Assembly: GCF_024206475.1 (NCBI RefSeq)
Contig: NZ_JAMBPR010000028.1
Coordinates: forward strand, 36,527 to 100,526
Length of the DNA: 64,000 nucleotides
Source of the DNA: Paraburkholderia sp. CNPSo 3274
GTDB taxonomy: Bacteria > Pseudomonadota > Gammaproteobacteria > Burkholderiales > Burkholderiaceae
Direction of reading: 5' to 3'
Numbering within the stretch: position 1 is the first letter of the stretch; each line of letters starts with the position of its first letter. This document shows positions 9,551 to 17,638 of the stretch, one piece after another. A program made the position numbers and the translations under genes. The notes below the pieces were generated by a model. That model did not search any database and was not told the origin of the DNA. It saw only the letters and a program-made list of their open reading frames with translations.

Positions 9551-11700
9551 GACTCGGCCGCCGTGACTGCCCCAAGGCGCGTCAGTTGGTCGGTCAGCGC
9601 CGCCCAGGTCGAATAGAGCCGCGCGCGCATCTTCAGTATCGCGCGGCATTCATCCGATGCCGGATCGCCAGGGGGACCGGCCAGCACGGTCAACGCCCGT
9701 CTGATCGCCGCGAGCGCCGTTTCGACCGATTCGGAATCGGCGCGCTGCGCCAGTCGTTCCATCGCGCTGAGCCATTCAGCCTGCGCCTCGGCCCACGCCG
9801 CAGGAAGCAGATCTGGCTGTGTGAATTCGAGGTTGCGCACCTTCATCAACGTATTGACGATCCATAACTGGTCGAAGGCCCAACTCGTGGCGCGCTCCAG
9901 TTGATCCGGTGTGACGTGCGGCACCGTCGAAATATGCGCGATCAGGTCGCGCATCGCGATTCCCACCTGCACGGCGTCATTCGTATCGACGGGATCGCGT
10001 GCTGCCCGCTCCACGATCGAACGAATACGCGTCGCGTAACGGCTCGCCATCCAGGCGCCTTCGCGTGCGACCACGAGGGAAAACGCCACGGCGGAGACAC
10101 CGATGCCGATGAGCAAGCCGAATCCGCGGTCGAGAATATAAGGCGGGTTGTAGACGGCGACGTTCGTTGGCGTCAGCACGTAGCAGAAGTAGATGTTGAA
10201 ACCGGCGCCAAATAGCGCGACGCGCGGGAATGTATTGACGTAGCTCCCCAGGAACAGCACGATGCCCAGACACAGCGCGAACAGGGTGACGTCGCCCAAT
10301 GCGGGCATCACGAAGAAGTTCACGCCGAAGCCTATGATCCACGCGATCAGGCATCCGACAAAGACTTGCCAGCTCGCAACGGCAGGTGTCGGGCTAAGCG
10401 AAAAAAATCCGCTGGTAATGCCTGCCGCTACAACCGCGCTATAGCCGTTGTCCCATCCCGAGACCACCCACGCGAATCCGACGACTGCCACCGCCGTAGC
10501 CGCGCGCACGCCCGCTATCGCCGCCGTGAAGCCGCTCGTATGCAGCGGAACGCTGCGAATAAACGCCACCGCTTCGGCGACGGGCTGCGTGAACCGTACT
10601 CTCGGCGGGTCGAGCAGCACCTTGCAGGTATTGCAGAACAGGCGAAGCGCCACGACCGCAGACCAGGCTTCGGCCGCGACCATCGCGACGGACTCGTAAC
10701 CGGATTCGTCCTGCTGTTCGTTACCGCTCGTCCTGCGGTCGAGGTAGAGCAGCAGCGACGCTTCCAGTGCGCTCAACCTCTCGATCATGCGCTGGAGCCC
10801 GCTCGCCGTTTCCAGACACGCCGCATTCTCGTTCGCAACGACATTCGCCACCTTCCCGAATATCGCGTCAACTGTCAAGCGAAGCGCTTCGCCTATCTTC
10901 ACCGAGTTGCGCCGCGCACGGGAAACGGAGAAGATTCGCGTGACAACACCGAGAAATGTCTTGTCCAGCTCCAATAGCCCTTCGTCGCGCAAACGCATTT
11001 CCGGCTCCTCGAATACGGCAGCCGTGCGCAGGCCCTCCATCGTCACGCTCTCACGAATCAGCTTGAGATAGTTTTCAACCGGTTCATACCCAGGGTCGCC
11101 GCGCACCGCGCCGCGCAGCGAATTCAACAATAGCGCCAATGCGTTTGCTCGCCATTTCGTGAGCGCGGGCACGACCCTCTGCGGAAACACCAGCGCACTC
11201 ACGACACTGCCGCTCGCCACACCAATGAGGACTTCGCTGATCGTATAGATGATGTTGTACGTCACGTCGTAGGGCGTCGGCCACTCGGGCACCGTGGTAA
11301 TACACGCTGCATAGCCTGACAACACGAAACCGTATGACTGATAGTTTTTATAGTACGAAGCCCCGGCGACGAAGAGCCCGACCCACATTGCGAGACCGGC
11401 CAGGAAAAGCACGGGCTGCTGCGCGAACAGGATGATCAGTATCAGTCCGGCAAAGCATCCGCAGATAATGCCCAAGGTCCGGTAAAAGGCGCGCGCAATC
11501 ACCATTCCGCTTTGCTGGTGGAACATCACGATCACCGCCGAGACCATGGCCGTGCCGGGCGCGCGTAGTTCGAGCCGCATGCATATCAGCATGCTGATGA
11601 TCACGGCCAGCGCAGCCTTGAACGCGTGCACGATACGCGGCAGCTCGTCGCCGTACACGTCGGCAAATTCTTTGCGGAATCCCTCCCAGGTCGTATTCAT
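9547..11700 (-). CDS. aaeB: FUSC-family inner-membrane permease, AaeB-like
   Basis: A 717-aa protein with two clusters of membrane helices (roughly residues 25-190 and 375-545) separated and followed by soluble regions, the fusaric-acid-resistance/AaeB layout. The motif FHQQSGMVIARAFYRTLG in the first cluster is typical. First gene of a four-gene efflux operon (permease, outer-membrane lipoprotein, DUF1656, adaptor). It would export aromatic carboxylic acids from the cytoplasm. No regulator gene is adjacent, although LysR regulators often control this operon elsewhere. There is no strong ribosome site at the chosen ATG. Confidence 0.9.
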   Translation of the reverse strand: MNTTWEGFRKEFADVYGDELPRIVHAFKAALAVIISMLICMRLELRAPGTAMVSAVIVMFHQQSGMVIARAFYRTLGIICGCFAGLILIILFAQQPVLFLAGLAMWVGLFVAGASYYKNYQSYGFVLSGYAACITTVPEWPTPYDVTYNIIYTISEVLIGVASGSVVSALVFPQRVVPALTKWRANALALLLNSLRGAVRGDPGYEPVENYLKLIRESVTMEGLRTAAVFEEPEMRLRDEGLLELDKTFLGVVTRIFSVSRARRNSVKIGEALRLTVDAIFGKVANVVANENAACLETASGLQRMIERLSALEASLLLYLDRRTSGNEQQDESGYESVAMVAAEAWSAVVALRLFCNTCKVLLDPPRVRFTQPVAEAVAFIRSVPLHTSGFTAAIAGVRAATAVAVVGFAWVVSGWDNGYSAVVAAGITSGFFSLSPTPAVASWQVFVGCLIAWIIGFGVNFFVMPALGDVTLFALCLGIVLFLGSYVNTFPRVALFGAGFNIYFCYVLTPTNVAVYNPPYILDRGFGLLIGIGVSAVAFSLVVAREGAWMASRYATRIRSIVERAARDPVDTNDAVQVGIAMRDLIAHISTVPHVTPDQLERATSWAFDQLWIVNTLMKVRNLEFTQPDLLPAAWAEAQAEWLSAMERLAQRADSESVETALAAIRRALTVLAGPPGDPASDECRAILKMRARLYSTWAALTDQLTRLGAVTAAES

Positions 11701-11930
11701 GTCCGCTTGACCTCACCCGTCAACCGCGCGCCATACGACTCCTCCACACGATCGTTCGGAATCGTTCTGGCATTTATATTAGCGCGATCAACGGGCCGCC
11801 TCTTTCGTGAAATGGCGTGGAATATTCTGGAACAACGGCGATTCGTGACTGCCGATCGATCAATTGCGCTATCCAATGCATCGGAATGGAAAGATTGCAG
11901 TGCATTGACTACCTGAGAGCAAATCTTCTT

Positions 11931-12380
11931 TTAACGTAACGCCGTTAATCCGGAGGCGTCTACGTTCCATTCTTCCTGCGCGCAGCGCGGGCAGCAGGCC
12001 TCCACGGCCGAAGCGAGTATCATCGCGCCAACGTTCCTCGGTGCCGGTCGCGTTGGGCGCGGACGATAGATCTCGTCGCCGGGCGAGATCAGCTTGCCGC
12101 TCATCGCGCAACGGCCGTTCACCCGGGAATGCGCGGCCACCCACAGTTGCTCCCGGTAGCAGCATTTGGTCGGGTCGCGCCAGTCGATCGTCATCGAGTG
12201 CGCGCTTGGCCGGTCGATGATACGTACGAATGGACGCCAGTCCGAAACATTGGTTTCCGCGCGGTGCCGGCATTTCGCAAGAGGAACAGGCTCCACGTCG
12301 ACGATTTCCGAAGCCCCCGGTATCGACAGCAGACCTATCGTGCGAATCCACGGATCGACGAAGTTTGTATTGGTCAACAT
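11931..12380 (-). CDS. DUF3331-domain protein
   Basis: A 149-aa protein of the DUF3331 family, which is largely confined to Burkholderia and relatives and has no known function. The start at 12380 is chosen because AAAGGAGG lies five bases before that ATG; a GTG two codons upstream is poorer. Visible features are a C-x-R-H-R-A-E-T segment and cysteine pairs (KCCYREQLW; CCPRCAQ) that could bind a metal. A TATAC-N4-GTWTRR box lies about 140 bases upstream, suggesting that it belongs to the same regulon as cydAB and formate dehydrogenase. Confidence 0.75.
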   Translation of the reverse strand: MLTNTNFVDPWIRTIGLLSIPGASEIVDVEPVPLAKCRHRAETNVSDWRPFVRIIDRPSAHSMTIDWRDPTKCCYREQLWVAAHSRVNGRCAMSGKLISPGDEIYRPRPTRPAPRNVGAMILASAVEACCPRCAQEEWNVDASGLTALR

Positions 12381-12521
12381 CGGCACCTCCTTTCACTCGG
12401 CAATCACGTCCTGCGAGCCGGTTCGATGAGCCGGTGCGGCGTGTAGCCAAGGTATCGCCGATCGTCGCGATGAGACAGCCCTACAAAGGGTTGTGCCGCG
12501 CGCATGAATTTTCTGCAACCC

Positions 12522-12536
12522 TATACCTTCGTTTAA
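12522..12536 (+). promoter_or_regulatory. FixJ/NarL-type box (DUF3331 side)
   Basis: TATACCTTCGTTTAA, matching the consensus TATAC-N4-GTWTRR shared by nine sites here; the same 15 bases recur upstream of the formate dehydrogenase. It lies about 140 bases upstream of the DUF3331 start. Confidence 0.55.
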
Positions 12537-12579
12537 TGCCGTGCTGGAGGAACGCTTTCGACTGGCTCAAATAGCTCTG

Positions 12580-12598
12580 ATGTAAATAACGTTTACAT
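12580..12598. repeat. Perfect inverted repeat ATGTAAA-N5-TTTACAT
   Basis: ATGTAAATAACGTTTACAT has seven-base arms. The inner AATAACGTTT is repeated at 12638-12647. This is operator-like; the regulator is unknown. Confidence 0.5.
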
Positions 12599-12672
12599 AC
12601 TCACCGATCTTTAACCTTTGAGAAGCCGAAACGATCAATAACGTTTTGGCATTGAATCCGGCTCAAACCCGG

Positions 12673-12691
12673 TTGCTCCTTGTACGAGCAA
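12673..12691. repeat. Inverted repeat TTGCTC-N7-GAGCAA
   Basis: Six-base perfect arms around CTTGTAC, 70 bases before the second FixJ-type box. It may be an operator or a small hairpin. Confidence 0.35.
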
Positions 12692-12760
12692 TTTGTTGCA
12701 GCGCGTCGTTAGCCATCGAGTCGGCTGAATGAAAGAAACGGCCGATATCTCGCGCACTTT

Positions 12761-12775
12761 TATACCTTTGTATGG
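12761..12775 (+). promoter_or_regulatory. FixJ/NarL-type box upstream of receiver-only regulator 1
   Basis: TATACCTTTGTATGG followed by TTACCG. About 30 bases downstream is CGGACTATCCTGC, which is echoed by CGGACTAGTCTGC at the same distance after the box of the paralogous regulator at 36727. This suggests a conserved promoter with the box just upstream of the polymerase site. Confidence 0.6.
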
Positions 12776-12872
12776 TTACCGTGCCTCTTACACCGGACTA
12801 TCCTGCAATGCGAAAGTCTAACAACCAGCAGGACTGCCGCACTCCGCCTGGGCAGTCCGTCCGAGGGATCGC

Positions 12873-13244
12873 GTGACTCCAGTCGCTCTTGTCTCCATAG
12901 TCGAGGACGACGAGTCGGTTCGGGAATCAATCGAGAGTCTCATTCGAGCCATGGGATGGGAAGTCTTGACTTTCGACTCAGCCGACGCGTTCCTCCGTTC
13001 AGGCGCCGTGCACAAAACACGGTGCCTCATCTCGGACGTCACCATGCCGGGAATGTCGGGCCTGGAAATGCATGCGCAGTTGCGCTCGCAAGGCAATGCG
13101 CCGCCAACGATCTTCATTACCGCTTACCCAACCGCGCAGGACGAATCCGTGGCGCTCGCCAACGGCGCACTTGCCTATCTCGAGAAGCCGGTTGACTCGA
13201 GCGTAATAATCGAAAAGGTTCGAGAAACGATCGGTCGGGCCTGA
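12873..13244 (+). CDS. Receiver-only response regulator (paralog 1)
   Basis: A 123-aa single receiver domain with acidic pocket E11/D12/D13, phospho-acceptor Asp55 (LISDVTMPG), Thr83 and Lys105 (EKP). No output domain follows; the gene stops at GRA after the last helix. GTG start with GAGG upstream. It is closely similar to the 129-aa protein at 36727-37116 (shared MTPVALVSIVEDDES and CLISDVTMPGMSG). Single-domain receivers usually act in phosphorelays or through protein contact; here it sits between DUF3331 and cydAB and carries the shared box in its promoter. Confidence 0.88.
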   Translation: MTPVALVSIVEDDESVRESIESLIRAMGWEVLTFDSADAFLRSGAVHKTRCLISDVTMPGMSGLEMHAQLRSQGNAPPTIFITAYPTAQDESVALANGALAYLEKPVDSSVIIEKVRETIGRA

Positions 13245-13321
13245 AATCTGGCGCGCCACATCGATCGCTTCATTCGATCGCCTCGTGCCATCCGTCGTTT
13301 TAACGCCAGTTGCACTTCATC

Positions 13322-13339
13322 CCTATACGACGGTATAGG
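13322..13339. promoter_or_regulatory. Perfect palindromic box upstream of cydAB
   Basis: CCTATACGACGGTATAGG has seven-base perfect arms and is the most symmetric member of the TATAC-N4-GTWTRR set. It lies 122 bases before cydA and about 80 bases after the preceding gene. A second small dyad TACCGCGGTA follows about 30 bases downstream. Confidence 0.65.
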
Positions 13340-13460
13340 TCAGTGGCATTGTGTGCCGCATTTCGCATACCGCGGTACTGTTTCCAACGCTGTCGTGGCG
13401 CGCTAGTGTGCTGATGTCGGACCGGATGCGGTCCGCTCATCCTGCCAGAAGGTGCTCACG

Positions 13461-14855
13461 ATGGATGCCAACGCGCTCGATCTGTCACGGCTTCAGTTTG
13501 CCTTCACCGTATCCGTCCACATCATTTTTCCCGCGCTCAGTATCGGTCTCGCGAGTTTCCTTGCGGTTCTCGAGGCGTGCTACCTGAAGACAGGCAAGCC
13601 GCACTACAAGGCATTGTCGATGTACTGGGCGAAGATATTCGCCGTTGGCTTCGGCATGGGTGTCGTTTCCGGTGTGGTCATGGCCTACCAGTTCGGCACG
13701 AACTGGGCGGGGTTCTCCCGCTTTGCCGGACCGATTACCGGTCCGCTTCTCACCTACGAGGTGATGACCGCCTTCTTTCTCGAAGCCGGATTCCTTGGAA
13801 TCATGTTGTTCGGTTGGGAAAAGGTCGGCGCGAAGGCTCACTTTGCGGCAACGCTGCTCGTTGCCATTGGAACGCTCATATCCACTTTCTGGATTCTCGC
13901 ATCCAACAGCTGGATGCAAACCCCACAGGGATTCAAGATCGAGGACGGACATGTCGTTCCGGTGGACTGGCTCGCCGTCATTTTCAATCCGTCGTTTCCG
14001 TATCGCCTCGCGCACATGACGATCGCGGCGTTTATCGTCGCCGCGCTGGTCGTTGCCGCGACGGGCGGGTGGCATCTTTTGCACGGGCGGCGCGACCCGG
14101 AAGTCAAGACCATGTATTCGATGGCGCTTTGGCTGCTCCTCTTTCTCGCACCTGTGCAAGCCTTCGTTGGCGACCAGCATGGGTTGAACACCCGTCGCTA
14201 CCAGCCGGTAAAGATCGCTGCGATTGAAGGACTATGGGAAACGGAAAAAGGCGGCACGGCGCTCAATCTCATCGGCTTTCCCGATATGAATGCGGAAGTG
14301 ACACGCTATGCGATCAGAATTCCTCATCTCGGCAGCCTGATCCTCACGCATAGCTGGGACGGTGAAATTCGCGGGCTCAAGGAATTTCCCAAGGAAGATC
14401 GCCCGAATTCGAGCCTGATTTTCTGGACGTTCCGGATCATGGCGGGGCTCGGCGTACTGATGATCCTCACGGCGCTCCTGGGCGCGCTCCTTCGGCGCGG
14501 CGCAAGACTCTTCGAGTTTCGCGCTTACCAATGGCTCACCGTCATCATGGGCCCAATGGGTATCGTCTCGCTCATTGCCGGCTGGATTACCACCGAAGCG
14601 GGCCGCCAGCCCTGGGTCGTATTCGGCGTATTGCGAACGAGAGATGCCGTCTCGCCTGTGACTGCCCAGAGCGCGGGCGTTTCCCTGCTGGTTTTCTTCA
14701 TGGTTTATGTGCTCGTCTTCGGCACGGGCGTCTATTACATCCTCAAGCTTATCTACTCCGGTCCGCCTCTGGAAGGCGAATCCGCGGCGCCTGCCAAAGT
14801 CGCGGATCACCCCGCAGCGGGCGGCCGCCGTCCACTCGCCGCGGCCACCGAGTAG
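13461..14855 (+). CDS. cydA: Cytochrome bd-type quinol oxidase subunit I, cyanide-insensitive (CioA) type
   Basis: A 464-aa subunit I, shorter than E. coli CydA and so with a short Q-loop as in the CIO group. The haem b595 ligand region contains His20 (TVSVHIIFPALSIG). The signature GRQPWVVFGVLRT is near residue 380. The start at 13461 (MDANALDL) follows AGAAGG; a GTG nine bases upstream is less likely. Multiple membrane helices are present. It forms with CydB a terminal oxidase that reduces O2 using ubiquinol. Followed by cydB (41 bases) and a 46-aa small subunit candidate. A palindromic FixJ-type box upstream suggests redox control. Confidence 0.95.
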   Translation: MDANALDLSRLQFAFTVSVHIIFPALSIGLASFLAVLEACYLKTGKPHYKALSMYWAKIFAVGFGMGVVSGVVMAYQFGTNWAGFSRFAGPITGPLLTYEVMTAFFLEAGFLGIMLFGWEKVGAKAHFAATLLVAIGTLISTFWILASNSWMQTPQGFKIEDGHVVPVDWLAVIFNPSFPYRLAHMTIAAFIVAALVVAATGGWHLLHGRRDPEVKTMYSMALWLLLFLAPVQAFVGDQHGLNTRRYQPVKIAAIEGLWETEKGGTALNLIGFPDMNAEVTRYAIRIPHLGSLILTHSWDGEIRGLKEFPKEDRPNSSLIFWTFRIMAGLGVLMILTALLGALLRRGARLFEFRAYQWLTVIMGPMGIVSLIAGWITTEAGRQPWVVFGVLRTRDAVSPVTAQSAGVSLLVFFMVYVLVFGTGVYYILKLIYSGPPLEGESAAPAKVADHPAAGGRRPLAAATE

Positions 14856-14896
14856 TCGTATGCCAAGCCAGATGCGCAATCCTTCAGGAGCCTGCC

Positions 14897-15895
14897 ATGG
14901 ATGTCACGGTAGTCTGGGCAACCATTATCGCCATTGGTCTTTTCATGTATATCGTCCTCGACGGGTTCGATCTGGGCATTGGCATGATTTTCCCGTTCTT
15001 CCCCTCGGACTCCATCCGGGACATGCTGATGCACAGCATCGCCCCGGTATGGGACGGCAATGAGACGTGGCTCGTATTGGGCGGAGCTGCGTTGTTCGCC
15101 GCATTTCCAATGGTCTACTCCGTCGCGCTCTCGGGGCTTTATTTGCCGATCATCTTCATGCTCGTGTGCCTGATTTTTCGCGGCGTCTCATTCGAGCTGC
15201 GCGGCAAGGCCAACCGGACGAAGAATCTTTGGAGTCTCGCCTTCATCTGCGGATCCGCTGGCGCTGCATTCTTTCAAGGGGTGATCCTCGGCTCCTACCT
15301 CCAGGGTATTCCCGTGCAAGACGGTGTGTTCTCGGGTGACCCGTTCTTCTGGGTTTCCCCCTTCAGCTTCCTCACCGGCATGGGTCTCATGGTGACCTAT
15401 GCGCTGCAAGGCGCCACCTACCTCGTCATGAAGACGGAGGGCGAACTGCAAGACAGCCTCTTCGGGATCGTTTGGCCAATGACACTCGCGTTGCTGGCGT
15501 TCATCGTCGTCGTGAGCATCTGGACGCCGCTCACGGACGCCGAAGTCGCCGCGCGATGGTTCAGTTCTTCGTTCCGCTATAGCCTCTATCCGGTCCCGAT
15601 TCTCGTTGCGGTGACGGCGGTCGGCATGTACCGCGCAGTCAAAAGACGCTCGGATTTTGCACCCTTCGTGCTTTGCAACGTTCTGATTCTTCTCGGCTAC
15701 CTTGGACTCCTGATCAGCATCTGGCCCTACGCCATTCCTCGTTCCATAACGTTGTGGCAGGCGGCTTCACCCCGGTCGAGTCAGATATTTGCGCTCGTTG
15801 GCGCAGTGATCATCATCCCGATCATCGTCGTTTATACGACTGTGGGCTACTGGGTATTCCGCGGAAAAGTCTCGCAAGATAGCCAGTATCATTGA
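14897..15895 (+). CDS. cydB: Cytochrome bd-type quinol oxidase subunit II
   Basis: A 332-aa subunit II. The start at 14897 is set by CAGGAG and by the family N-terminus MDVTVVWATIIAIGLFMYI with LDGFDLGIG following. Other family motifs are WDGNETWLVLGGAALFAAFP and eight or nine membrane helices. It pairs with CydA just upstream; the short gap and the 46-aa gene 14 bases downstream indicate one operon. The start codon lies within a much longer open frame, which is not coding upstream of this point. Confidence 0.95.
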   Translation: MDVTVVWATIIAIGLFMYIVLDGFDLGIGMIFPFFPSDSIRDMLMHSIAPVWDGNETWLVLGGAALFAAFPMVYSVALSGLYLPIIFMLVCLIFRGVSFELRGKANRTKNLWSLAFICGSAGAAFFQGVILGSYLQGIPVQDGVFSGDPFFWVSPFSFLTGMGLMVTYALQGATYLVMKTEGELQDSLFGIVWPMTLALLAFIVVVSIWTPLTDAEVAARWFSSSFRYSLYPVPILVAVTAVGMYRAVKRRSDFAPFVLCNVLILLGYLGLLISIWPYAIPRSITLWQAASPRSSQIFALVGAVIIIPIIVVYTTVGYWVFRGKVSQDSQYH

Positions 15896-15909
15896 CGGAG
15901 GATAGAACC

Positions 15910-16050
15910 ATGTCGGATACCCCTCACGAAGAGCAGCAGACCCTTGGCAAGCGTATGACGTGGTTCGCCATACTCTGGCTGCTCGGCTTCGTTTTCACCG
16001 TCCTGCTCGCCATGCCCTTTCATTTTCTCGTCGTGGCTTTGCAACGTTGA
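15910..16050 (+). CDS. 46-aa single-helix protein, CydX/DUF2474-like small oxidase subunit
   Basis: Begins MSDTPHEEQQTLGKRMTW and then one hydrophobic helix (about residues 17-43, AILWLLGFVFTVLLAMPF), ending at a TGA at 16048-16050. GGAGG lies 9 bases upstream of the ATG. Fourteen bases after cydB, where bd and CIO oxidases encode a short membrane subunit (CydX, CioS or DUF2474). Position, size and topology fit; sequence similarity alone is too short to be sure which of these families it is. Confidence 0.75.
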   Translation: MSDTPHEEQQTLGKRMTWFAILWLLGFVFTVLLAMPFHFLVVALQR

Positions 16051-16068
16051 TGGCGGCTGAACGCTCGA

Positions 16069-16719
16069 TCACTTCAGATTCTGTGACTTGATGACTGACC
16101 GGAACCACCGCGGGTGGTGCTTTCTCGCCCACCCCGGCGTGACATAGCCGTGAAGCATCGCACCCAGCGTGCCGTCGATCCATATTCCGGCGTAGATATG
16201 CACCGTGATCGCCAGGATCAAGACCAATGCAACGAGCGAATGTACCAACGCGGCAAAGCGAAGGACGTCAATGGCGAAGTACGCCGAGAAATAGCGACGC
16301 CAAATGACGATGCCCGAGAGCAGCAGCGCGATCATGCAGGGCAACAGCGTCCAGAAAAGCATCTTCTGGCCGCCATTGTATCGGGCCACCTCGGGAAGTC
16401 CTTCGTCGCGATTCTGGAGAATCAGCAAAATACGAAGAAGCCATTGAATGTCGCTGAGTTCGATGAGATTGTGGCGCCAATAGCGAATCGCGAGGCAAGA
16501 GAACGCCGAAAACATGACGAGGCCGATGAACGGGTGCAGGATTCTCATCCACTGTCCGCCGCCAAACAGCGCAGAAAGCCAGAACATGGCCGGATGAAAC
16601 AGCGCAAGACCTGACAGCGCGAGCAAGATGAAGCTCAACGCCGTGATCCAGTGGACGGTACGTTCGTTGGCGTTATAACGCTCGATCAGGAAATCGGACC
16701 TGCCGTTATTGCTGCTCAT
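16069..16719 (-). CDS. fdnI: Formate dehydrogenase gamma subunit, cytochrome b556
   Basis: A 216-aa membrane cytochrome b with four predicted helices and the family elements FLIERYNANERTVHWITAL, ILHPFIGLVMF and HIYAGIWIDGTLGAML, whose histidines bind two haems b. It anchors the complex and passes electrons to quinone. The start at 16719 (MSSNNGRS) is preceded by GGAGG; it overlaps the beta-subunit stop by 14 bases. Last gene of the formate dehydrogenase operon; its 3' end faces the cydAB operon. Confidence 0.93.
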   Translation of the reverse strand: MSSNNGRSDFLIERYNANERTVHWITALSFILLALSGLALFHPAMFWLSALFGGGQWMRILHPFIGLVMFSAFSCLAIRYWRHNLIELSDIQWLLRILLILQNRDEGLPEVARYNGGQKMLFWTLLPCMIALLLSGIVIWRRYFSAYFAIDVLRFAALVHSLVALVLILAITVHIYAGIWIDGTLGAMLHGYVTPGWARKHHPRWFRSVIKSQNLK

Positions 16720-17629
16720 CTTTTGCCTCCTTGCTGGCCTCGATATCTGCGCGCGCAGCTTCCTCATCGGACTCGTGTACCCTATTTGGCCCGATCCGCA
16801 CGTAGTGAAAAAAGGTCGTCAAAATTGTAAGAAACAGCACCGCCAGAGCCAGCGGCTTGGCAATACTTTTCCACACCATGACGAGTGGATTGATTCGCGG
16901 CCGGTCGGGCAGACCGTGATAGAGAGACGGCTGATCCGCGTGATGGAGGACATACATGACGTGCGTTCCCCCTACACCGGACGGATCATAGAGTCCTGCA
17001 TTCTCGAAACCGCGTCGTTTCAGATCCACGATTCGATCGGCAGCCTGCGCCTTCATGTCTTCCTTGGTCCCGAACATGATCGCCCCGGTCGGGCAGGTCT
17101 TCGAGCAGGCAGGCTCCTGACCAACGGCAACACGATCCGAGCAGAGCGTGCACTTGTACATGCGATGGTCGGTCTTCGAGAGCCTCGGTATATTGAACGG
17201 GCATCCGGCTATACAGTAGCCACAGCCAATGCAGTTCTCTTCATGAAAGTCGACGATGCCATTCGTGTACTGCACGATGGCGCCCGGCGACGGGCAGGCC
17301 TTGAGACACCCTGGATCCTCACAGTGCATGCAGCCATCCTTGCGGATGAGCCACTCCAGATCCCCTTTGGGATTGACGTATTCCGTGAAACGCATGACGG
17401 TCCACGAGTGCTCCGATAGATCACGCGGATTGTCGTAGACTCCGACGTTCTCGCCAATCTCGTCTCTCAGGTCGTTCCACTCCATGCACGCGGTCTGACA
17501 TGCCTTGCACCCTATGCATTTCGAAACGTCGATCAACTTGGCCACCGTGCCGGTGACAGGATTCCGGTCGCCAGGCGGTGGCACGGTCGTGGCGGATAAC
17601 CGCCTGATATCCAGTGATTGCAGGGACAC
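16706..17629 (-). CDS. fdxH: Formate dehydrogenase beta subunit, four [4Fe-4S] clusters
   Basis: A 307-aa iron-sulfur subunit. Ferredoxin-type motifs are CIGCKACQTACMEW, CMHCEDPGCLKACP, CIGCGYCIAGCPF and CTLCSDRVAVGQEPAC, followed by a single C-terminal membrane helix (PLALAVLFLTILTTFF) as in FdnH/FdoH. It carries electrons from the catalytic subunit to cytochrome b556 in the periplasm. GTG start with GAGG upstream, nine bases after the alpha-subunit stop. Confidence 0.95.
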   Translation of the reverse strand: MSLQSLDIRRLSATTVPPPGDRNPVTGTVAKLIDVSKCIGCKACQTACMEWNDLRDEIGENVGVYDNPRDLSEHSWTVMRFTEYVNPKGDLEWLIRKDGCMHCEDPGCLKACPSPGAIVQYTNGIVDFHEENCIGCGYCIAGCPFNIPRLSKTDHRMYKCTLCSDRVAVGQEPACSKTCPTGAIMFGTKEDMKAQAADRIVDLKRRGFENAGLYDPSGVGGTHVMYVLHHADQPSLYHGLPDRPRINPLVMVWKSIAKPLALAVLFLTILTTFFHYVRIGPNRVHESDEEAARADIEASKEAKDEQQ

Positions 17630-17638
17630 GTTTGCACC

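Larger units (their letters stand above)
12381..12872. other. Operator-dense divergent intergenic region
   Basis: About 490 bases between DUF3331 (minus) and the receiver-only regulator (plus). No gene seen. It holds two FixJ-type boxes, a perfect 7-base dyad (12580-12598), a direct repeat AATAACGTTT at 12585 and 12638, and a 6-base dyad TTGCTC-N7-GAGCAA (12673-12691). It is unusually rich in symmetric sites compared with other gaps in the window. Confidence 0.6.

Noticed and set aside
14531..14896. Long in-frame extension of cydB into cydA
   Set aside because: The family N-terminus and a ribosome site lie at 14897; upstream codons overlap cydA.
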